Source: Hsuehochloa calcarea | Lineage: Eukaryota; Streptophyta; Magnoliopsida; Poales; Poaceae | Direction of reading: 5' to 3' | Assembly (NCBI GenBank): GCA_036346395.1 | Contig: CM070611.1 | Location: forward strand, 25,244,473 to 25,308,472 | DNA length: 64,000 bases | In this document: positions 21,991 through 33,900 of the stretch, in pieces | How the letters are laid out: every line of letters starts with the position of its first letter | Position numbering within the stretch: position 1 is the first letter of the stretch | Notes under the pieces: model-generated | Database searches by the model: none | Seen by the model: only the letters and a program-made list of their open reading frames with translations | Told to the model about the DNA's origin: nothing | Program-made: the position numbers and the translations under genes

Positions 21991-22470
21991 ACACTACCCC
22001 CTATTCGGTAGGATGTAATTGTTAGTACCCACTTTTTATCCTGTGGTTGTCTAAATGCTGGGCCGCAGTGTACTTTTGTCCCATTGCGCAACGTGATCTA
22101 GATCTGAGATCGCCCGTGCTGAGACAGAGAAGAAGGAATCTGTACATCTACCCGTCCATATCCCCATGGCGTAAAGTCCCTGTGGCCCCCACCTGTCGGG
22201 GTCCGTCCCCACCACGCGATCCCGCATCCCCTTTTCTCGTCGCTCAACACTCTCACAACCAACATTTTCTCTCTGAAATACCGGACCCACTTCTCCTCCG
22301 GCCACCGGAGCCCCACGCGTCAGTGAGGTAACGCAACTAACTCGCAGGTGAGTAATTCCGCCAGTTCTTCAGCAATAATTCCATTTCTCCCACGTCCAGG
22401 ATGGATGGATCACCTCCGGTTACCGGACGGTCTACCTCAGCCCATGCACGTGGGCCCCACGAGAAATCCT

Positions 22471-22518
22471 GCCCCACTGTCATACAGGTATGGTGCCCCA
22501 CTGTCATACAGGTATGGT
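22471..22518 (+). repeat. 24-bp tandem duplication upstream of the hydrolase gene
   Basis: Two adjacent identical units start with GCCCCACTGTCATACAGG at 22471 and 22495. They lie about 130-175 bp before the start codon, in the probable promoter or leader. Confidence 0.8.
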
Positions 22519-22644
22519 GCGTCTCCACTGAGCCATTAACTGGAGGCGATCCCGACCTCCCCCTCCGCCTCCCCGATTTCCCATCCCATCCCGTCTCGTC
22601 GCTGCCGCTCGCATCGTTTCGGCCGTCGCTAGAGAGAGGGAGAG

Positions 22645-25600
22645 ATGAAGGGCGGCGGCGGCGCGGCGGGCGCGGCGGCGGCGGCGCCGGGGGACTACGT
22701 CAACTTCAAGTCCGTCGTCCCGCTCCACAAGATCTCCGTAAGCGCCCGCACTCCCGAACCCCCTCGCATAGACTCCCAGCTCACATCTCTGCTCGCGCGC
22801 ACGAATTTTGGCGCGGCGCCGTTGCGCGGTCTTGTGCCCGGGCCGTTCTAGGGTGCTACATGTTCGGGTTCCTCTGCGTCTGGATGTCGTGGAGATCGCG
22901 GCGTCGCTTCGAATTAGATCGCTCCGTACGGTTCTCCAGTGGCGCCATCTCGAGCGGGAATTTGGTTTAGTTCCCTGCGGACTTGAGCTTAGTGTTGTTT
23001 GTTTTGGGGTTTGCGCTTGAGCTGGTCTGGGTTGTAGATGGATTTCAGGGGAATTTAGTTTAGTTGTCTTGTCTCTGCTCTGCGAGATCTGTGGAAGTAC
23101 GATGGCTGATGCAATTTCGTGTTCGACGGATTGGGTTTTTTCTTCCTGCTAGATCGGATCGGTTGCGAATTCACATTTGTGTGTTTGATTCAAGTTTACC
23201 TTGAGTTGACATGCACATCCCATATGATGCATTTGGTGTACTTTTCGCTAGATTACCATGATGCTGCGTAATTCAGGCAGCATCTTTAACTCGAGCGAGA
23301 TTGCTAGCTCTATGGTTTTGCCTCTGATGCCCAATACTGTTGTTGATGCCCAATACTCCTAACCAACAACAGCTTACCAGTATCCCGATACGTATTGGAT
23401 ACGGTACGGCTCCGATACGGCGCCGATACGTATCGGGAAGTATTGGAAATATTTATGTTTTTTTTAAAGAAAACAAAAACCCGATACTCCCCGATACCTC
23501 GATACAGCCCATAATTCAAGCTCAGGCCACTTGATATGTCTGGTTGCCTAGTTTTGAACCACATTCAATGCTTTGAGGTACATATTTTATCGGGGTGCGA
23601 CGGCTGTTACTATCGACCAGTTTCTCCTTTTGGTCGAGTGAGAAAGCGTTTCTCGCCGTTCATGTGGTTTTGATTCACCATGTAACTGCTGATTGGTTTC
23701 AGTTGTCTTCGTCTTAATGGAAAGATGTGCAAAGCTTTTGCACATCCTTGAAAAAAAAGAAAAAAAAATGTACATATTTTATTGCCTGAATATATATTCA
23801 GTGTTAAGACTTAAGAGAACTAATGCTGTAAATGTTATTTAGGCTTATACATATGTTTGGTACCCCCCTTGTTAAGCTTTCGTAATGCATATCTTACACT
23901 TCAATTGGAGAAAACAATTTGGTAATGCACATGGGTAAAAAAAACATTCCTGTTGTTTTGAATGTTCCATGATCCATAGTGTATTATGTGAGCAGCTACT
24001 AAATCTTTCAGCATGATTTGAGATGACCTTTTGCTCATGGTTCTGTTCTATTGAATCGTCAACTAACCTTGACTGAAACTTACCAAGTATCGTATTTTAT
24101 ATGTTTACTGTTTTTAAAATATATATACATCCGTATCGTTGTATCGGTTTTTTTTTGGGAAATGGGGTCCGACGCTGTATCGGGTTTTTTGGGAAATGGG
24201 TACCGCCATCCGTACCGCCGTACCGGTATCGTGTATCAGTGCATTATAGGGTTTTGCATATATGCAGTTCATGACAGGCATTTCTATCTAGTGTCCAATC
24301 ATGCTTGTCTGAACATGATCTAGTCATTCTAGAGCTTAAAAATATTTAGCTTTAGTATGCTTGGTGGCTTGGTGCACCCTAGTTAAGTTTATCTTAAATT
24401 TCTTAAAGTCTAGTTTACTCCGCTTGTCTATGTATTAATTCCGTGCAACTTATGATCAATCAAGTTATCTAGCGAAGTAGCGGTTAGGAGTTGGATTGAT
24501 TTGATGATCGGAGCTGCTGATCAAATTAGGTGTCTTATGTCCTACATATATTTGTTGTTTTTCTGCTTGAATTGCATTAACCAAGTGCATCATAGTGGCT
24601 GCGAGCTAATATAATGCTAATTTGTTCTGAATTCGCTATGTGTAATGGGATCATCCTAGGGTGTGTGTGGATATCTTTTATCTGATTTGCAATACCTTGT
24701 TCTTTTCTGGTCGTTGGCACGTGTGTGATTACCTTTGTTTAAGCATAACAGAATATATCAAATTAATTTCTTTGGCTTTGCCTACTCGTTCGTTGATTGT
24801 ATTAATAGATACACATGTTAAACATCAACCTTGGATCTGGTTTATGAGTCTCCTGAGTCTGTATGAATTAAAATGTAGGTTTACAAGTTTGTCAAATCCA
24901 GTGTGGAACTCATTAGTTACCATATACTCCATGTCAACTCAGTAGAATTCTAATGGGTGATACATGTTTTTTGAAGAGAAAAAAAATCCCCTGCTTAAGT
25001 GTTTTTCATGTATTTATGATTTTTTTTCTACCATTTCATATGGTTGGCCAGTTTCTAAGAAACTTCCTTTGATTGGAGGTTTTGTAGATTGGATCAAAAT
25101 TGTGGAGGTACTATGACTTTGGCCCCAAGGCTGTGCCACCTCTTGTCTGCATCCCAGGAATTGCAGGAACGGCTGATGTGTACTATAAACAGATCATGTC
25201 CCTCTCTATGAAGGTTCTTACGTTAAGAGATGAGCGTCTCCCATTTTTTTCTCACCACATCTGTTCTGATTTTGATTAGCTGTCTTGAGAGTTCATATGT
25301 ACCTGCAAATGTATACCTATGTGATATGCAACCCTTTAGTGACACATGTGTTTATGCTTAATATTCTAATATTTGGAGTCATTAATTTTTGATAATATTT
25401 AAACATTTTATCTACACAAAAGACATACAGCCCCCATTTTAGTAAGCTACATAAAGGAAACAGAATAGTTAGTCTGCATATTTTCCATCTTGATATTAGA
25501 TAAGATTTTGGCCCATGAGCAAAAACTTCTTTAACTCTTGAATCACTGAAATTTTAGTATCGATGAAGATCTGAAATAATTTGGAAATGTTTTGTTAACG

Positions 25601-28600
25601 AGCATTATATATTGCTCGGCGAACTGCAGCTATACTGTTTGGTTTGTTTGTATTGAAACTCGTTACTATGGGCAAGAAGCCTTGAATTCTTGGTGCTGAT
25701 TCAGTACCTTAGCCCTTAGGAGGTATTCATGCTTTGCATGACATCCAAATTGTGGTGGAATTATAAAGTGTCTCAAATTTGAATTTGGACATCTCTGTCT
25801 TCTTGGAATTTGCTTCCAACTGTTGCAGAAACCTTGTTTATCTCTGTTTGCCAAGGGTATAATTAGGTATTACATATGTGTGACTAATCTAAGATTGATC
25901 GCTTAATTTTTTTCCCAGGGTTATCGAGTGATATCTATTGATGTTCCCCAAGTTTGGAATCACCATGAATGGATTCATTCATTTGAAAAATTTCTGGACT
26001 CCATGAATATCCATCATGTAAGGAAACATCACCCCATTTTCATTCTGCATTTTCTGTTTGATGAGGCTATTAGCTTAATGCATTGTATTCTGTTTCTTTG
26101 CCATTCTTGCTTAAAATTGGCCATCCATTTTTTCCCTAGAATCCCATGCATTTTCCACTTCATGCTTGTGCCTGTTGCAACCTATAATCCTGATTTTTTT
26201 TGTTTTTGTTTTATTTATTTATTTGTCATGACATTGGGAAAAATATAAGTGTGTTATAATGAGCTATGCACATATGTGAATTCAAAATTAGCGCAAGCTG
26301 CTACTTGTCCTTGAAAGATGCATGCTCTTGTTTATTCTTTTGTCAACAAAATAGGTAGAGTTTCTAGTTTCTAGTTTTGTATGATTCTCTTGTTTCTTGA
26401 GGAGACAAGTATAGTAGGGTTAGTTTTATTATTTGTTCCTTGCAAATGTACTGCAGAAGTTTTGGTTTTATTTCCTTGAATCCTGAGGATTCATTTGAAG
26501 TAGTACTAATTGGTACCAGACCATACGACTAAACAGGTTCATATTTATGGTACATCTCTTGGTGGATTTCTTGCACAAATATTTGCTCAACACCGTCCAA
26601 GGAGAGTAAAGTCTTTGGTTCTATCAAATACTTTCCTTGAGACACACAAGTTCGCTGCTGCCATGCCATGGTCTCCAGTGTATGTATTCTCTCTGAAGGT
26701 TATTTTTTTGTAAGGTTACATGATTGTTGTACTATAAACTGGTCATATGCCTGTCTGCAAACGTTTGATTGTGTGTGCATGCCTAGACACTTTCCTTCAT
26801 CTATATTGTGTTGTGTTCTGTGGCCACAGGCATTTTATTGTGCTATGTTATTCTTTAACTCTACCATTTCAAGTTTATTTAGTACAATTTATCATTGAGG
26901 GAGGATATACATGCATCCATTTGGTGTCATGAAGCAATTATATATCTTACATAGCTTCGCTAAAACCAGATAAGTTATTGGGTGAATTAAGTACATTTGA
27001 TTACCTTAAGAGGTGCCTGGGTCGTGGATTTTTTAAATTTATTTTATTTAAATAAAATCTAATGGAAGTTTTGAAGAAACGGATTTTATTCTGTTAGAGA
27101 ATATGTTATTTGGCAAAAACAAGTGTTTTGTAGAAAACAAAAGAGCTGTATCTGGTAAAACTATTGTTTTAAGTTTAGAGGAAACTTGTTTCTGTTATTC
27201 GGATTATAGCAGCCAAACAAGACTTATTGGCAGTTAGGAACCAAAACTGAATATAATGAAATCTAAATTTGATATTGAAATGACCCCTAATGTCCTAAAC
27301 CTATATGCTATATGATTAATACACGTGTTGATTAGTGACACGCCGTTTCTGTAGCTTAATGATGTTCTTTGCAACAGTAGTGACCAGAATTGTGGTGTTA
27401 GTAATGGGGTGACACAGTGAAGCTGAATGATGTTCAGTAAAGCTCATGATGTAATGATGTGAAAGAATAACAGCTATGCAGCTAAGAAACTCAATTTCTT
27501 AGCTCAATTAAAATTAATTTTCTCATTTTTTTGGCAATATTAGCTAACATCGTATGTTCAATTTTTTGCCTTTAAAATCATACTTTATACTGTGTGAGAA
27601 TAATAGTGAATAATTATGTCCTACAACTTTTTTGTTATATTGCAGTGTTAATTGGACCCCTTCTTTTTTGCTGAAGCGGTACCTCTTGACAGGAATCCGA
27701 GATGGTCCCCATGAACCATTCATTGCAGACTCTGTGGATTTTGTTGTGGGTCAGGTTGGTATCAACCTGAAACACTTTGTTAGATGTTTTTGCAGTAATT
27801 CGAATTCTCTAATGTTTAAATAATTTTATGCACATTATAAATAATTAAATATGAGTAAGCAAATTTGATCTGATAAACAGATAGATATTTCTAGTTAGAT
27901 GACTAATCTCAACATGACAAGGCAATTTTTATTTTCTGTTGCTCTTCTATTCTTCCTGGTTTATCATTTGGTGATATTAAACTTTTGCATGCCAGGTCGA
28001 GACATTGTCAAGAGATGACCTTTCGTCAAGGTTGATGTTAAATGTTAACGTTGCATCAGTTGGATCATTAATGCTACCTGATTCACTTATCACTATAATG
28101 GATGTAAGTACCTAAATTCAAGTAATAGAACAGAAACCTCACCCAAATACCGTTTATATAAGCTTTTCTTAATTATTGTTCTCCATTCCATTGATTGGCT
28201 ACGAGTTTAGAGCTGTGATGTATTATTAACATAAGATTCAGAAATCAGTTCTTAACATGTACGAGTAGGTATGCTGGGAGATTAGCATGTTAAACTTTTG
28301 TACCTTACAATAATCTATGCATTTGAAACTCTCGGTTTATTAAGGACTGCCAAGAGTGATTATTGCTATAATTCATGACTTTTGACACTCCTATCTCTGT
28401 ACGCTAACTATGTGCAGTGAATATCTTTGCACAGACAAACGACTACTCCGCTGTTCCACAGCAGTTGAAGGACCAAGTGAATGAAAGGTACCCAGGTGCA
28501 AGGCGTGCAGTACTGAAGACTGGTGGTGACTTCCCCTTCCTGTCACGTCCAGATGAGGTTAATTTGTACCTTCAGGTATTGTAAATATATCTTTTGTTTC

Positions 28601-28996
28601 CCTTTCATCGTTGGGGGACTTTATGAAGAACAATTTGCAAAACACTGGCAGCTACATTTGAGGCGAGTTGGAGTAGAACCAAGGCCAGATCTGGTCCAAG
28701 GTTTCACACATAATGGCAGTGCTGGGAGCTCAAAGGACCACAAGGATGGAGGAGACAGTTTTGATGATCGTCCTGGGGACAATGGGGACCATGGTTCAGG
28801 CGGCCATGATCGCGAGACACAGCATTTTGGATCAGATTCTCATGATTCTGATGAACTGATACCAACAAGCACAATGCTTGCCAATACAGTGCTAGGTACG
28901 GTCAGCTCAATTCTGCAAGCTTCACTATGTATGCTCATGATAAATCATTACTATGCGTCCGCTTTGTATGTTTCATCGAAACAGTTGGATGTATGA
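22645..28996 (+). CDS. Maspardin (SPG21)-type alpha/beta-hydrolase, 8 exons
   Basis: Exons: 22645-22737, 25088-25213, 25919-26017, 26537-26679, 27646-27754, 27996-28103, 28435-28575, 28652-28996. All seven introns are GT-AG, and the spliced frame of 1164 bases gives 387 residues without a stop. Landmarks are a Gly/Ala-rich start, DYVNFKSVVPLHKIS, LWRYYDFGPKAVPPLVCIPG, DVPQVWNHHEWI, the nucleophile-elbow motif YGTSLGG (Ser113), QHRPRRVKSLVLSNT, WTPSFLLKRYLLTGIRDGP and GGDFPFLSRPDEVNL. This is the plant maspardin family; the human member, SPG21, binds CD4 and sits on endosomes, and catalysis there is doubtful. After the hydrolase fold comes a hydrophilic Asp/Gly/Ser/His tail (about 290-345), then a hydrophobic stretch (about 350-380) that could anchor it to a membrane. 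The ATG follows an AGAGAGGGAGAG leader. No frame break is seen, unlike the surrounding transposons. A last intron inside exon 8 cannot be excluded. Confidence 0.93.
23375..23520. repeat. GATACG/CGTATC palindrome cluster 1, intron 1
   Basis: The stretch has about ten copies of GATACG-type words in both orientations, including the palindrome CCGATACGTATCGG. A T/A-rich middle separates two dense halves. It looks like a small foldback or MITE-like element, but I found no target duplication. Confidence 0.4.
23591..23769 (+). mobile_element. 5'-truncated L1-type LINE tail in intron 1
   Basis: A 179-bp insert ends in an A-rich tail (from about 23750). It is flanked by perfect 13-bp repeats GTACATATTTTAT (23578-23590 and 23770-23782). 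Just before the tail, GTGCAAAGCTTTTGCAC forms a small hairpin, as at the 3' ends of many plant L1 elements. Target-primed reverse transcription leaves exactly these marks. Confidence 0.8.
24120..24240. repeat. GTATCGG/GGTACCG cluster 2, intron 1
   Basis: A second dense patch of GTATCGG, TACCG and GGTACCG words lies 600 bp after cluster 1, with TTTTTTGGGAAATGGG repeated twice inside. It may be the other part of the same old insertion, now split by the LINE. Confidence 0.35.
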
Positions 28997-29285
28997 AGTA
29001 GTGAACCAACCCTTTTGCCCCCATATAGAACTGAACTTGTAGAATATCGTCAGTCTTAGAGTGGCGCAGCTGCTTTGGAACGGCTTCTGTCGTCAGCATG
29101 GGCAATGGGAAAGGGCGCATCAACAAACTGGAAAGCACTGCTGTATGTCTGTAATTTTGTATAATATGCTTTTATCTTCTTTGTCTACCCAGTTTTTTTT
29201 TTTTTTTGGCGTTTGTAGGCTTGTATATTGAATTCGAGATGCCTGAAACATGATTGTGATTGGTCGATTTCCTTGGAAGTAGCAT

Positions 29286-29291
29286 AATAAA
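29286..29291 (+). terminator. Poly(A) signal of the hydrolase gene
   Basis: AATAAA lies 290 bp after the stop codon, in a T-rich region. It is a plausible polyadenylation signal; no transcript evidence is available here. Confidence 0.45.
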
Positions 29292-29826
29292 TTGCTTATT
29301 ACCCTCGCTGATTTTGCGCAGTTCCTTGCCACTTATTTTAGAATTATTTAGGCTTGTGCCTATCTTCGTATTTGGTTGGGGTGTTTCTACTGTTCTTCTG
29401 AATTCTGTGTGGTTTCCGATTGGACAGGTCTAGGTACGCGATTACGCGGTAATGCAGACTGTGCATTGGACTAAAGTGTTTGTGCTTTTATCTATGTCAT
29501 CTGATTTGTGAGAAAACAATTGTTAAACACGAAAAGCACATGGTTTTCTTTTCAAGTAAATTTCACTTTGACTATGTAATTTTATCATGATTTTACTTTA
29601 CATCATTATTAACAATTTTTTTCACTTTGCACCACTTTTTACTATGTGTTGCACTTTGCACCTAGCTAAGAATTTAGCAACTCTCTTTAGTGCTCGCCAA
29701 CGGTGAACGGTGGCACGGGAGACGGCGGTGAGGCACGAGATGGATAAAGGGGAGGTGGATGGAGCTAGAAAATGAGTCAAAAGTGGAGAAGAATAGTAAG
29801 AGTATCGCCGGTGGTGGCATCGTTGC

Positions 29827-29948
<122 letters not shown>

Positions 29949-30268
29949 TTGCTTAGAACCTTGCTAGTTATGCCTCACAGCAGCTAGTCCCCGCACACCT
30001 CTCATGTTGGTGCAAAGAAAATAAAAAGTAAGAAGATGTGTTACAAACTGAAACAAAAAGTAAGAAGAGTGGTGCAAACCGAAACATTATCGAGGAAGAG
30101 TTGGCTAGACCACGTAGCTGAAGGCTCTATGGAGTTACCAAAGAAAGTTTTCAATGGATCATGTCATCAAATGATATTATAATATCACAAATATCAGATT
30201 TTTGCAATTCCATGGATATCCACGAGTTAGCAAACCAGTGGACACCCGTATGTGCCGTTGGATCGAGC

Positions 30269-30402
30269 CCTCGTCACCTCCAACGTAGACCTGTTCATGA
30301 GCGGGGCTCCGGCCCTTGTCACCTCCAATGTAGACCTGTTCATGAGCGGGCCAACCCCGGCCCTTGTCACCTCCAATGTAGACCTGTTCATGAGCGGGCC
30401 GG
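30269..30402 (+). repeat. Three tandem units of the MITE left end
   Basis: Units of 45 and 48 bp repeat the block CACCTCCAATGTAGACCTG plus TTCATGAGCGGG. Each unit carries the presumed target flank and the terminal repeat. Translations give a three-fold peptide repeat that is not a gene. Confidence 0.8.
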
Positions 30403-30662
30403 TTGGCCCGCCCAAGCCCAACCTGGCTGGGCTTGGGAATGAAATTTCGGCCCGAAAGCCCGTCGAATAGAAAAATATGATTAAAAATGCAAAATTATTC
30501 TTTAATTCTGGAAATAATTTAAATATTACTTTTTATTCTAAAAATAAGTAAAATAATATATTTAAATAAGGAAAATCAAATTTCGGATCGATCAGACCGG
30601 GCTCGGGCCTGCCCGTTTGAGACAGGGCTTTTTAAGCCCGACCCAGCGTTTGAACAACTCTA
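30286..30662. mobile_element. hAT-like MITE with triplicated left end
   Basis: The ends are TAGACCTGTTCA (30286) and, inverted, TAGAGTTGTTCA (30662), 10 of 12 matching. The flanks CCTCCAAC and TCTCCAAG share 6 of 8 bases, as expected for an old 8-bp duplication. GCCCG-rich subterminal DNA and an AT-rich core with no coding fit a non-autonomous hAT element. The left end recurs at 30331 and 30379. Confidence 0.5.
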
Positions 30663-30911
30663 TCTCCAAGCCGTTGGATGGACACATCTGCACATTTCCA
30701 TCAGTTTGTGTATCGTTTACCCTCACTTAACACCTCACTCCTAACTCCTCACCATCCCTTCCCTGTACATGCACCTGTCTACTAACCCCACACTAGATTC
30801 TCTTCCCTCCACCACCGTTAGGGGAGTAGCTATGGCGATATGTTGGACCTGTTTGGAATGGCTTCGACTTTTCACTCGGAAAAGCCAGAAGTCGTTCCAA
30901 AACGGGAGACT

Positions 30912-33900
30912 GTAACATCCCCAAATCAATTAATGATGGTTAGTGTGCATCTCATTTACATTTATCTGGTTTTTGAATCTTTTGCATAATTTATTTCACT
31001 TGGGAAATCGCAAAACACATTAAACCTACAACTCAAATATGAACTCCCAAACGAAATTAGTAATCAAAACTTATGAACACCTTCTGGAAATAATTTATTC
31101 AAATACTAGATGGATTATCATGAATTAATATAATTTTTACCAAATTTTTGGGCTTGAATTCAAACCACAGAAAATTTGAACACCATAAATAACCTATTTT
31201 AAGTTTGAATTTGAATTAAGAAAATAACTCATGAACAATGGGTTTTCAAATTTTATAAGGGTACTTGGTCAACCCAGGAACACCCCTGAATTATTTAGGA
31301 ATTTTAGGAATTTTATTTCTATTTAAAATCCCTGGTCATAGTAGAGGAGCAAAACTTAAACCCCAGTCAAACTTCGGGCTCAGCACTGTTCATTCGACCG
31401 AGCCCTTCACTGTTCCCGCCTGAGTCCGACTCGCCACTTGTCTACACCCAACCAGCTCAGCCGCACCACCCCTTAGCCCTTCACCTGGATCCGTCCGATT
31501 TGGAGACAACAGCCTGGATTGAAGTGGCCGATAGGACCGGCCGATCGCCCCACTCACGTGAACCGTCCGATTTGAAGAGAACGGCCTGGATTGAAGTGGT
31601 CGATCGGACTGGCCGATCGCCCCATTCTCTTGAGCCGTCCGATCTCGATCTAACGCTCCCGAGCAGCCCGCGCTGCAGTTGCTTCTTCCACCTCGTGTCA
31701 GCTCGCTTAGGGATTTCGCTCCACGCGACGTCCGCGCGCTGCCATCCCCGTGACGCCTCTGCCACCACCGCCCACCGCGACCACTGCCTTGGTGCCACGA
31801 GAGTCGCCCGAGCCCTCTTTATCTCTAGTGACCACCATTGCTTTCGCTCCTCGCCTTATTTCACCCCGCTTCCCTCTTGACCTCTGCCTCGCTCACCATC
31901 CCGCCACCCTGATCCCCATTGTCATACCGTCTGAAAGTTGCGAGCCACACCCTTCCAGAGCCAAGCCCTCAACCAATTTCGCTTTGGTCCACTAAGCACC
32001 GCGTTTGCCGCTTTCTTCCTCATGACCGCCAACATCGTCTCAAGCGCCGCCACAGCTTCTCCAGCGAGCCAGGCTCGATTCTCTCCACGATAAGCACCCT
32101 CGTACATCCCCTTACCTTCCCCAACCACTCACTGGCTCGCGTTCACTCTGTGTCGCCGCCACCGCTGAACCTCCTTGTATCGCCATCGTCGTCGCCACAC
32201 CCCAACTCCGCCACCTCGGCTTCCTCTCGAGCACTCCGGTAAGACCACCACCTCCCTTATGCTCGTGCTTCCACCGGTTTTTCCCCGGTGAAGTTTTGCA
32301 TTGATTCTCTTGAAGACTGCATGAGTCTCCTCCGCTCAACTCGCTGTCGGCGAGCCACTGTGTTCTCCGCCGGCAATGACACCTCCTAAAGGTAGCAAAG
32401 AATCCCGGCCACCCATTTTAGCTTACTCGGGCCTCGTGCTCATTGCTCGCCACCGGCGAAGCTCGGCAACCGCCGGCTCTACCGCCGCTTCTGCTTGTCG
32501 GAAAACCGACACATCAGTAGCTCGTAATGATGATCTCTGATTAAGCATTTAAGCTCATATCTTTGTCGAATTATCCTGTTTAGCCGCTTTAATGTTGTGT
32601 GGTAGCCTATGACATGTGGGTCCATGGCGGTTAAGTTGTAGCGTAAACTTAGTCGACACGCTTTTACGCTTAGCAAAGCGTATTTCTTTTCACCGAATCG
32701 AAAGTGCGTGTTAGTCATCCGAAGGCGATTTCAAAAATACGCCTTCTAAGGCCGCCATCTACCGAGATGGGTCATCGTGACCGAGTCAATTGTTACTAGG
32801 GGTCCCACCCGTCATTCCCTACGGCTAGAGTCAAGGTAGGTGAGAAAAGTAATAATGCATTTAGAAAATGCTGAAATTATTTATTTGTTAACTGAAAAAT
32901 ACAATTAACTTTAAAAATGTATAGCTAATTCATCTTAACTCCAAAAACAGTGAAACCACTTTTGTTTCTTTTTTAATTTTTAATTTTCTTTATTATAACA
33001 TAGGTTTCAACCTTGTAACTATCTCAGAAAACATATTTTGTGGAGAGTGCTCCAAAATTGAATTATTAATACATTATAAATTGCTAATAACTTTGAAAAT
33101 TCATAACTAATTCATAAAAACTCCAAATAAATTAAACCAAATTATTTTGGTCTTGTAATAATATTCTATATCCATTTTTGTAATCCTCATGACCACCACT
33201 ACTCTAGAAAATTTCGCGAAAGTTTTAGATACAGTGAACAGTGGCAGATTCTTATTTATTTGGATTTTCTGGAAAACTGACTTTCAAACTGTCATAACTT
33301 TTGCATAGAGCATCCAAATCAATTTATTCTTGTTGCTAAATTCATCTAAAATTATGATCTTCATTCTATGATTTTTTCATAATTTTTGGATGACTTTGAA
33401 TTTTTGGGTCTTTTCGGTATTATTCGTTCTTACTGTGCTTTCGACTTCTTTCGGTAGGTTCCGATGATCCTATTATATTCAAGAGCGATCCTCTACAGCA
33501 AGATAATAATCCTCAGCAAGGCAAGCAGTTTGATCATGTGGATTTCATGGGGATATGTTTCAGATCTTAGGATGATGTGACAATTGGCAATGGTGTTTAC
33601 GGTTTGTCGTTTCACGTGTTTTCGACAAAGCTACTGTTTTTTCGTCGAGGCGGTTCGATCGGTCCTTGCACGTGGTCCGACCGGTCCCAAATCGGTCGGA
33701 CCGGCCATGTAGGGCTGGTCGGACGGTGTAAGACTAAAGTGGTCAAATGAGTGAGCCAAAATAGGTGTTGTAGGTAAGTGAGGGATCCCAATGCACTTGG
33801 TCTCATGATTTTTGGAGTCTCCAAGAAAAGTTCTATTGGTTTAAAGTTTCCGAAGGTTTGGATTTTCAGGGTTGAAATTCGGCTAAGTCCCATAAGGCGG

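Noticed and set aside
30161..30470. Frames across the three tandem units
   Set aside because: Repeat peptides exist in several frames and both strands; explained by the MITE end triplication.
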